This document shows, piece by piece, positions 56,231 through 64,000 of a stretch of DNA of 64,000 nt. Source of the DNA: Schistocephalus solidus (Eukaryota; Platyhelminthes; Cestoda; Diphyllobothriidea; Diphyllobothriidae); contig WEDG01000771.1 of assembly GCA_017591395.1 (NCBI GenBank), positions 248,001-312,000 of the forward strand, given 5' to 3'. How positions within the stretch are numbered: the stretch's first letter is position 1; each line of letters opens with the position of its first letter. A program made the position numbers and the translations under genes. The notes under the pieces are model-generated. The model was not told where the DNA came from. It saw only the letters and a program-made list of their open reading frames with translations, and ran no database searches.

Positions 56231-56324
56231 GACGTCGCTGTCGGGATTCGAACCTGTGCCGGAAAAATAAATCGTAACATCTAGGCAGGAAATCGACGCC
56301 TTTAATCGCTCGGCCACGCTCGCA
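56231..56324 (-). repeat. tRNA-Ser/Leu-like sequence (pseudogene or SINE head)
   Basis: The minus strand reads GCGAGCGTGGCCGAGCGATT, then AAAGGCGTCGAT and GCACAGGTTCGAATCCCG. GTGGCCGAGCGATTAAAGGC is the usual D arm of serine/leucine tRNAs and the B box is perfect. The acceptor halves (GCGAGCG against AGCGACG) pair poorly and the anticodon arm is disrupted, so it is not scored as a working tRNA. Lies in the presumed intron of the membrane protein gene. Confidence 0.55.
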
Positions 56325-56754
56325 TGGAAAGTTGACAAAAAATTGTATACAAACAGAAAATGATTGCAAAGACAGATATTCTGTTACTAGTTCTCCTCAT
56401 TCCAAGTGGGCACAAAGCCTGATAACATTAATGTGTTTCACCTACGAGGACTGAAAAGTGTAAATTGTGTTAAAGTTTCTTACAGAAATTCCTAAAGATG
56501 TAGAAAGACATAGATAACTTGAAACAAGTAATGACAAATCTAAAACATTTTGTTCCTTGTTCAGTCGGTAAAAGAACACTGGTCAAAAAGAAAATTCCAA
56601 CAAGGGAAATTACGTGTGCCAATATGGCTTCCCCGAAAATAACTAACGTAGATCTATTATTATTATTAAAAAGACATCACGTCTGCAAAGCTCAGTAACG
56701 TGGTAGGCATTTCTTTCCGTCGAAAGGAAGATCAAAACAGCTCATGCAACTTAC

Positions 56755-56994
56755 CATTGTCATCCAGCTCAGGAGGAGTCAGTGGTGCTCTGGATACGCA
56801 ACTGAATGTTGCGTCATTGCTGGATGCTGCACCAAATAACAGTGTTGAAAAGCTCGTATAATTTAAAGAACCGAAGAGAAAGAAGTTGAAGTAGATCAAG
56901 ACTATCACATATGAAATGAGTTCTAGCTCACAGAAAAGCTGCTTCTTATTAATAGACATTGAAACGTAATCGAATGCTGGTGGAACAGGATCCA
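56755..56994 (-). CDS. Internal exon, unrecognised single-pass membrane protein
   Basis: Minus-strand exon of 240 bp with a strong acceptor (GCCAATTTCTCTTACAG/TGG) and donor (GACAATG/GTAAGTT), phase 1 at both ends. It encodes about 80 residues: DPVPPAFDYVSMSINKKQ, then a hydrophobic segment ELISYVIVLIYFNFFLFG (one membrane span), then NYTSFSTLLFGAASSNDATF (with an NYT glycosylation sequon) and APLTPPELDDNG. Joining to the exon at 54778-54872 keeps the frame. Upstream exons were not found. I do not recognise the family. Confidence 0.6.
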
Positions 56995-57164
56995 CTGTAA
57001 GAGAAATTGGCAAAATCCAAAATGGTGCTTGCCATAAACTTCAGGAATCCCTGTTAGTATTCAAGCAAATATCATAGTGGACCAGAATATATTTCATCCA
57101 TAAACAAATACGGCATCAAGTCATGAAACAGATATTTTGACCGAAAATTCAATATAGTTATTAA

Positions 57165-58085
57165 AGCGGCTCCCGGCTCCACTTCTCTGATTGCAAAGGA
57201 AAGGGTCGGAAATGACCTCAATCTGTTCCGAGCATAGGCAAATGCCGTCCTGCAGGATGCGCAACGGGTAACCGTGCAAAAACCTCTCCGTCTTGGGAAA
57301 GCGTGTGCTTAAGATAAACTATCATCTCTTTAGCCTCTTAAATTCGTTCTTGAAAATGAATTTTAGGTTTTGCACTTCATAGAATGGAGAATGGCTCACC
57401 GTTATTCATCTGTAGCTAAGAACCGAACTGAAGAGGATGAGGACCGAAAAAAATGAAAAAATCTCCAAATAGGAGATAGGGAAATAAAAGTGGTGAAGAG
57501 GTCTTTCCTGTGGCAGACCCCTTACAAAATCAAATCTGGTCCTCACCGATAGGACGGGCGCTAAATGTGATAAACCTCACTGTACAGAGCCCACTCAACA
57601 AAATGAACGCGCTTGAGAACTTTGTGGATGGCCAAACACCGGACATTCACCCAGGCGTGATGGGCATCAGTTCATCTTGGACAGCACTGAGAGCTTATAG
57701 CAGTCAGTCTCACGAAGTGAGCAGACGCCTATGTAACGGAGTTACCCTGTCTACATTGGGATTTTTGTATGCTAATGCTTAAAGTTCCCTTTCGAAGATC
57801 AACGAAATCAAGGCGCTAGCCTCATACCAAAACCCCAATGTCGTTGCCGTAACGGATACGTGGCTCATAGCCAAAACAATTGACACAAAAATTTTGATAG
57901 AAGGGAATCAGCTCTTTCACAGGAGCCATCAAAAGAGGCAAGGTGATGGGGTGGTCGTTTATGTAAGGACAGGTATCTCGCAGACCTCCTTCTTGACTAT
58001 CTATCTGTCTGAATACAGATAACAACGATTGTTCGCAAAACGCACAATTCTTGACAGTATACAGACCACTAAACTTTTTCGAGTG
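57165..58085 (+). mobile_element. CR1/Jockey-like LINE, ORF1 end and endonuclease start
   Basis: Plus-strand 5' part of a LINE. A decayed ORF1-like end (about 57165-57500) is followed by an open frame starting ADPLQNQIWSSPIGRALNVI. The AP-endonuclease start follows, GFLYANA*SSLSKINEIKAL, then NVVAVTDTWLIAKTIDTKIL and FHRSHQKRQGDGVVVYVRTG. This is the NARSLxxK...AxTETWL...GGGVxxYV pattern of LINE endonucleases. Homology ends near 58085, so RT is missing here. Confidence 0.65.
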
Positions 58086-58329
58086 TAGATGATGAGATAC
58101 TCCTCAGTTCATTTTAGTATATTTGGGGAAAAAAGGCTAAATCCTGTGAACTCTTTTTTCCTGACATAAAATCTCAAGAATTAGACACAATGTAAACAAA
58201 TTACAGTCAAGTGAATGTAGACCGAGACACTTAGTTTACTGGTGTTTAAAGGTTAGTAGTGACGTAGTTCACGTGGTGCTGCAACATATGTAGGTGAAGA
58301 CAGGGCTTGAATATCACCACAGTTTGAAA

Positions 58330-59405
58330 CATTACAATTTCCTCGGGTAGACTAAAACAACGGTTCCATGACACGTTTCGAAAGACTATATTTCCTCACA
58401 TCAAATATTCGTTGGAGTGCACGTAGTTTTAATGGATGCCCTTGAAGCTCAGTTGTAGTGGCTAGTTTGAAAACGGCATCACACATGAGGGTTACGTCCA
58501 AGCCAAGCAAGATACAGAAAGTTTATTTTAAGTCTCTGCGCAACTACCTATAGCTCAGAGGATATGGATTTGGGTTGTCTAGGCAGATCTCGTATGGCAG
58601 TTCGCCTGAACCTCTTACTAATTAAGTGGCTCGCTGCTGTACCCTTTCGAGTAGTTTGTTATCCTCCTGCATCCACGGCCTCCAGACCTGGATCGCGTAT
58701 TCAAGATGTGGCCTTACAAACATATCGAAGCAAACTTCGTCAAAATCTTAAAATTCTTGCTTTGATGGCGTAAAGTATTGAATTATCGGCTTTAGCCAAC
58801 TTGAAACATTGGTTGTCTGTCATCCAAACACGAGATATTTCTGTGTTTCTGCTTCTCGGATTGGCATTGCGTTCAGAAAGTAGGTTTGGGTTCCAGTGAC
58901 TATATTTCGGTTTCCCAGACACAGCAGGGTACATTTTCTGGAGTTGATAGACAAGAGCCATCTGCGGGACCACTTGTCCATTGGAAAAAGTTTTCATTTG
59001 CAGTCGGCTTCGTCGGCACCATTGTGGATGACTTTCCATATTTTTAGTTCACGTGCAAGCATGGCAGACTCACAGTCCAATTGCTACACGATTATTAACG
59101 AACAACAGAAAGAGCGTCCGTAGGAAAACAAAACCTTGTGGAAATTCACTCTCCATGACTGTGCGCCTTGATCGTTGTCGACCTACAGAGACAACTTGGG
59201 AACGACAAACGAGGAAATTCTCGATTCACATCAGAAGTTTGCCTCCGATACCCATCACTTTGAATTCTTACAGGCGACACTGGTGCGGACCACTATCCAA
59301 GGCCTTCCGGAAATTAATGTAGGCCACGCACAGAGTGTCCTTGCATCATGTGCAAGTCCATTACACACCATCTCCCCTAAGAAAGCCGTATTGTGCATTG
59401 GAAGA
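58330..59405 (-). mobile_element. CR1/Jockey-like LINE (family A), RT to C-terminus, decayed
   Basis: Minus-strand remnant: LCVAYINFRKALDSGPHQC (the DFxKAFDxVPH block), a damaged SGVPQGSVLG block (ESEFPQGFVFLRTLFLLFVN), then VWMTDNQCFKLAKADNSILY. Below 58760 the C-terminal EYAIQVW-like part is broken by stops. It lies back-to-back with the plus-strand LINE piece beginning near 59440. Confidence 0.65.
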
Positions 59406-59439
59406 GCGGTTGCAGGTTTTCGAATAAGTCATAAATTTC

Positions 59440-60110
59440 TTTTTGAATATCTTCTCCATAAAATTGTCCTCATTTCGTTCAAATCATGCTTTGAGTATGC
59501 AATCTAGGCCTGACATCTGTGGTTTAAGAAGGAGTATTTGCAGATGAAACGAGTACGGGTGAGGGCTACGAAGATGGTCAGAATTTTGTCATCTGCCTTA
59601 CTAAACCAGGCTGGCTGAGATTAATTTGCTTCCCCTCAATTACAGGCAACTTCGCAGTGACCTTATCCAAATCTATCGGATTTTTAAGGTGCCGAGAGTG
59701 TGCCCTACAATTTGATGACTTCTTAAAATGGGCTAGGGCGGCATATCTGCAGGGTCCTCCCTTTAAAATGCAGAGAAAAATTGTCCATACGGACGTCCGA
59801 TGGAACAACTTTTCGCAGATGGTCGTTGGAGCATGGAGTGGACTGCTTATTGTTGTGGTTCTCCCAGAAACGTTTTAAAAATTAAAATATGAACTACATA
59901 TTCATTTGCTGAGAAACTACCTTAGGGATTATGAAGATTGTGTCAGTAGCAGCAGCTGTCACCTGCCTCACACAAATAGTTTGCCTTTATTTAGGTTTGT
60001 CAGAATACGGTCGCAAAAGTTCATTCTAATGCCATTTTTGAATGTGAATAGGGAGCTCAAGGGCAAAAGCCTACATCCTTTCAATGAAATGACTTAAAGT
60101 GTGAAGCGTT
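59440..60110 (+). mobile_element. CR1/Jockey-like LINE (family A), C-terminus and 3' end
   Basis: Plus strand: CFEYAI, HLWFKKEYLQMKRVRVRATK, AAYLQGPPFKMQRKIVHTDV, VVGAWSGL. The 3' UTR follows with AGGGAGCTCAAGGGCAAAAG, CCTACATCCTTTCAATGAAA and TGACTTAAAGTG. The 3' block is the same as at 29450 and 26555, with a shortened tail. Confidence 0.7.
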
Positions 60111-61319
60111 TGAAGTTATTGTGGGGATAGATTTCTCCAATTTGGATCTCTCTTCTCTCTCTTTTAGGTCCAGACGTCCCAACTAGGCACATGGACTGAT
60201 ACTCTGTTAAACCCTAAACCTAAGCGTTTTCACCACCCTTCTCCAAAGAACAGTTGTATTTTTTGTCTCACAAGGAGTCCGCGCAGCCTGGGTAACGCAT
60301 TAATGTGACCCAATATGACCTTCAGTTTAGTCTTGCGCATTCGCAGGGCAACCCGGTAAACAAAATTACACAGTACTACGGACAGGATATGAAAAAACTT
60401 CGCAATAGGTTATTTCGAGGCACGAAGGTGGGCAGGTAAACTAATATGGGAACATTTTTAAATCGCATTTTCACATTCAGCCAAAACAGTCTTGTGTTTT
60501 TATGTACTATAAAGAACGAAAGTCTTCAGTCCTTGGATATTATGCTTATTATATGTTGCCAACTGCAATTCGTGCAGCTTTTACAAGTTGCACCTAAAGC
60601 GAAATATATATGCACATATGATAATATTTCATGCAACTTATCCCTTTGCTGTTTGCACAGTTCATTATACCATTGCCTCTCCATTATTTTATACTGTATA
60701 TTTATAGGTTTCGTACAAACAGTGACTCTCATCTATACGCTTCATAGTGCCGAAAGCAACTCGTGAAAATCTAAATTTAGCCATGAAATCCTTCAGATAA
60801 CTGATGCGTACATTTTGGAAGTGTCTTCCAGCCCAAATGGTACGCATGGATTTGCTCCTATTGCAATGCTTCATTTTACACCTCTCATCATATAGCGTAA
60901 ACAACTAACAACTTCTTTTGTTAGTATAATTAACATTTAATTTAAACTCATGGTAGATGCAACGCTCAAGACTCCACACCACTGACTATAACGCCGAAGT
61001 CTACTTGCTTGCTTACTGCCCTGATGCCCATTTGCAGATTCAAGTATCGCGTTTTGTGCAACTTGAAAAGGCAGTTGGTTTTTATAACTACATACTTTTG
61101 CCGAATGGACCAAAAACGTGGGTGGCAATTTCTTGATTGTATTATACGCTTTAGTTTAAATGCTGCGATATTTGTAATGTGGATTCACGCAAAAAAATAA
61201 AGCAAGTGCCAGAGAACAGATGGAAGTGTAATGCATCAGCAGACTAGACAGGTTTTTAAGTGGAGTAGAGACGCCCACTTTGGCGCCAGCTTGATATAGC
61301 TTTGGTGTAATCGAGCTTT
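60111..61319. other. Unassigned sequence
   Basis: No feature was recognised. Frames at 60446-60904 on both strands lack motifs. Confidence 0.4.
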
Positions 61320-62425
61320 GGTGTTATCGAAGATGCCAGTGCCCCTTTTCTTGCACTTTAGTCGGTTGATTGAAGGTTTTAAACTCTGCGGTCCAGTGAT
61401 TTAGGGGCTGTAGTAGCTGATAAACCCCATAAACGATTGCAATTCCTTCATGTTCTTCGGTACTTTCATGTTCGTGACAGCACTTACTCTCTCTCTCCCT
61501 CCCTCGATCTGGTGCATGTCCATTCCCGTTTACTATGAAACCAAGATAGTGTATTCCCCTTTTGCAGGAATTCACTTTTCTTCATGTTGATCTTAAGGCC
61601 ATAGTCGATCATTTTTTTCACAACGTGGTCGTGTTTTTTCCTCAGTTCATCGTCCAAGCTATCAACAATGACAATATCATCCAGATATGTGTTAGCTAAG
61701 GGGACATTATTAAGCATCGTATTCATGCTCTGCTGTAACACACTATGTGTCGTTTTCAGAACATTATTGAAGTAAGTGTATGTGAATATTTGTGGTCAGA
61801 AATTCCCGGGAATTTTTTTCCATCTCAGTTTGTAAGTGAGTCTCGGATAGATCAATCCCGGCGAAAAACGGCGTGCCATTCAGAGTCATAAAATTTTGCT
61901 CTACCGTCTGTAGAGGTAATGATAATCTTCCAGTGCGTCGTTTACATCCGTGGGATAGTCCAGACATAATCGTAATTGTCCGTTGGGTTTCTCGACCGTC
62001 ACGATCGGGGCCACACTTGCTGGATACCTTGTGGGAAAAATGATGCTATTCTGGTGCAAACGTTCCGATTCCACCTCGACGGCTGCTTGTACTGCAAAAG
62101 GAACACGTCGAGATTGCTTGAAAACTGGCTTTTTCTCCGGATATCGCTTTCAAACTAACCTATATCTTCGAGCATCTGCTGACCGCGTACTCCATCCGTT
62201 TTATATACCTCTTGTTCAACACCTCTTTGGAAGTTTGGTAGGCATCACTGTAAATTTCGTCAAAGGGAGCGTTCCACAGTCCCAATTCAGAGATTTTTTT
62301 ATTTCCAAGATGCTTGTTAACAGACTTCGAGACATCGATATCTGCGTGACAAGTCTCGTGTTGAAAAATGGAAAGGGTTTGAAAATGCCTTCAAATTTCA
62401 TACGCGTCTCATGCTGTGACTTCTG
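61320..62425 (-). mobile_element. Ty3/gypsy-like pol fragment, decayed
   Basis: Minus-strand piece of an LTR retrotransposon pol, from the region before RT into RT and the RNase H lead-in, in at least three frames. No LTRs, integrase or primer-binding site were found nearby. Confidence 0.75.
61484..62160 (-). pseudogene. Ty3/gypsy reverse transcriptase, disrupted
   Basis: Reading along the minus strand: KPVFKQSRRVPFAVQAAVEV, APIVTVEKPNGQLRLCLDY, then after a frame change LPLQTVEQNFMTLNGTPFF, AGIDLSETHLQTEMEKNSRE, then MLQQSMNTMLNNVPLANTYL and DDIVIV (together the TYLDDIVIV catalytic box). It ends GLKINMKKSEFLQKGN and GIHYLGFIVNGNG. These are the standard ordered blocks of gypsy RT. The YLDD motif is intact, but several frame changes and stops exclude activity. 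Confidence 0.8.
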
Positions 62426-62579
62426 ACGGTTGAAGTTTTGGAGAACAGATATTCTTCCACGTGTTCATGGTGATGATAGTCAGATCAGATGCTGTTTTTG
62501 CCTGAAGTCTGGTGGGTTTTCTGTTACTATTCAGTGTCATGTATTTCCTGTATTCGCAATCCAGTACTTGCAAATTGTC

Positions 62580-62580
62580 T

Positions 62581-62653
<73 letters not shown>
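62580..62653 (+). repeat. (TA)n microsatellite
   Basis: About 36 TA units with a single C interruption near the start. Lies beyond the 3' end of the minus-strand PLE fragment. Confidence 0.95.
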
Positions 62654-62655
<2 letters not shown>

Positions 62656-62904
62656 AACCAAAGAAGTTATTTGGGAAACAATTAGAAACTTTATTTAGGT
62701 AAATTTTCGACTCTCTTTCACACGTGAAGTAATTGTGCGAAATAGTTAAAATGTGAAACGTGTCAAAATATCGATATTGCTTAGTCGTCCCTGCCAGTGG
62801 CTGTCATTGTTGGGTAAACTCCCGTGTGGATTGGTTGTCGCCCCTTCCATCTTTCTTTCAGGTTGCTGTGCGCAGGGTCTGATTCGACATGTTGGTGTAT
62901 GCAT

Positions 62905-63540
62905 GTGTTAACCTAAGTAAATGGCCTCCAAAAATTATCTGTCTCTCTTAGATGGACAGGAGGCAACAATGCGGGTTTTGTCCAAGGCAAATTTGTGCCC
63001 AGTTTCCAGCGTATGCATGGCAACTTGAGACAAGTGTTCTCGCCTCCTTACTGCCCATTGATGTTCATGAATGCGTGTGGAGACTGACTTTCCTGTCTGA
63101 CCATAATACACTGCATTGCAGCTGTTACATGGAATCCTGCATACAACTTACTTTTTATCTTAATAGCCAACTCTATTCTTAGGGTAAACAAGCTGATTTC
63201 GTAGCGTAGTCGTTTAACTGTGCGCTTCTTGGATTAACTTCCGCAGGTGTCTTTCAACGAGTTCAGACATCTTCTTGATGTACGGAAGTTTCGTCAGTTC
63301 TTTGATTTGGGTGCTTGACTTGAACAATCTAGTTCCTTGTCCTTTTCTTTTAACACCTGTCGTCTCATGCATCGAAATTGAACATCTCTTGGATAACCAT
63401 TTCTGGAAAAAAGTTTGAATAAATAACTAAGCTCACTCTGGTAGAGCTCATTCTCAGAACAGTGCGCTTTAGCTCGATTTATTAGAGTGTTAACAGTACT
63501 CTGCTTGTTACCGACATTGAACGACAGAAGAAGAGAAAGT
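62905..63540 (-). mobile_element. Penelope-like element, linker and GIY-YIG end
   Basis: Minus-strand 5'-truncated PLE. Visible parts are KQSTVNTLINRAKAHCSENE, YQSELSYLFKLFSRNGYPRD, LPYIKKMSELVERHLRK (other frame), then the nuclease CRIPCNSCNAVYYGQTGKSV, STRIHEHQWAVRRREHLSQV and AMHTLETGHKFALDKTRIV. The YYGQTG/R...EH pattern is the GIY-YIG core and reads open over about 75 residues. It abuts, head to head, the plus-strand PLE starting at 63543. Confidence 0.8.
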
Positions 63541-63542
63541 TT

Positions 63543-64000
63543 TTGGACAAGAAAGGGAGGACTTTTTCCCAACCATTTAACACGAAACAAAATCAGTCAA
63601 CAAATGTTGTAAACTTGTCATCCAGAAACCTCAAAATAATTGAAGAGAGAGTACTTTTTATGATTTCTGATTTTAAATACCCAGATTTCCTTGCGAATTT
63701 GGAGTCTATCATTTCAGCAGAAACTTTTACAGACGAGGAAAGTTTCACCATATGGAATAACATTTTATATGCCTTAACGAAACGAAATCCTTTTTCAACC
63801 CTATCACACGAATATAAGAAGGCATTAAAAACCTTAAAAACTGATAACAACATCATCCTAATACCTGCGGACAAAGGAGGTTCAACAGCCATTTTGAACA
63901 AGGTGGACTACAATTAAAAGACACTGGCGTTATTACAAGATAGTTCAACCTATAAAACCTCCCTAACGCGGATAATACATAAACGTGGAATTCAACTATT
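63543..64000 (+). pseudogene. Penelope-like element, N-terminus of RT protein (runs off the window)
   Basis: Open frame from 63543 to a TAA at 63917. It starts MDKKGRTFSQPF and contains NVVNLSSRNLKIIEERVLFM, DEESFTIWNNILYAL, LKTLKTDNNIILIPADKGGS and TAILNKVDY. The ADKGGSTxILxKxDY motif is the conserved N-terminal mark of PLE RT proteins. Beyond the stop the homology continues (LLQDSSTYKT) to the window edge, so the stop is probably an inactivating mutation. The 3' part lies outside. Confidence 0.75.

Noticed and set aside
55861..56232. Plus-strand frames behind an acceptor-like TTCAATTTCAG
   Set aside because: Two overlapping frames are equally open, no donor or homology supports either, and they lie in the presumed intron of the opposite-strand gene.
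60446..60904. Opposed frames of 106, 68 and 71 residues
   Set aside because: Hydrophobic AT-driven composition on one strand and no motif on the other.
61320..62425. Complete LTR retrotransposon
   Set aside because: No paired LTRs, primer-binding site, polypurine tract or integrase could be found around the gypsy RT fragment.

Overview
The window reads as eukaryotic, repeat-rich genomic DNA from a flatworm, probably a tapeworm of the diphyllobothriidean type. The clues are spliced host exons with GT/AG borders, very long non-coding stretches, and a dense mix of decayed CR1/Jockey-like LINEs, RTE-like LINEs whose C-terminus carries C2H2 zinc fingers, Penelope-like elements (PLEs), a Ty3/gypsy fragment and tRNA-derived SINEs. 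The species is my inference from this repeat repertoire. There are no prokaryotic operons and no CRISPR.

Host coding signal is sparse. (1) A 739-bp internal exon on the minus strand (4040-4778) encodes the FAD-binding (PCMH) domain of a lactone-oxidase-like flavoenzyme. (2) A FAAH-type amidase lies at 41330-43208 on the plus strand behind a strong splice acceptor. It has lost two of the three catalytic residues and has one frameshift. (3) A 190-bp fragment of an EXTL3-like exostosin glycosyltransferase (50274-50463, plus) is wedged between two opposing RTE copies. (4) Two minus-strand exons (56755-56994 and 54778-54872) join in phase and are followed by two AATAAA signals; they form the 3' end of an unrecognised membrane protein gene. 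(5) A possible exon lies at 51550-51969.

Layout: 0-8 kb is mostly unassigned sequence with two copies of a terminal-inverted-repeat element and the flavoenzyme exon. 8-12.3 kb holds SINEs and a PLE interrupted by a third copy of that element. 15.5-16.7 kb holds four tRNA-like SINE copies. 17.3-18.9 kb is a LINE. 22.4-25.3 kb is a minus-strand RTE 3' half with three zinc fingers, split by a SINE. 26-35.7 kb is a LINE/SINE graveyard with many inverted arrangements. 35.7-41.3 kb is an AT-rich stretch without recognisable repeats, leading into the amidase. 44.3-51.5 kb holds another inverted-repeat element and the largest RTE copy. 51.5-57 kb holds host exons and unassigned sequence. 57-60 kb holds three LINE pieces. 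61.3-64 kb holds gypsy and two head-to-head PLEs.

The most unusual signals are a short non-autonomous element with long inverted repeats, target-site duplications and a core of degenerate telomere-like CCCTAA repeats; the catalytically dead FAAH homologue; the exostosin exon trapped between converging retrotransposon 3' ends; and a tRNA-like SINE family whose best copy retains a full cloverleaf, a long variable arm and a DNA-encoded CCA.
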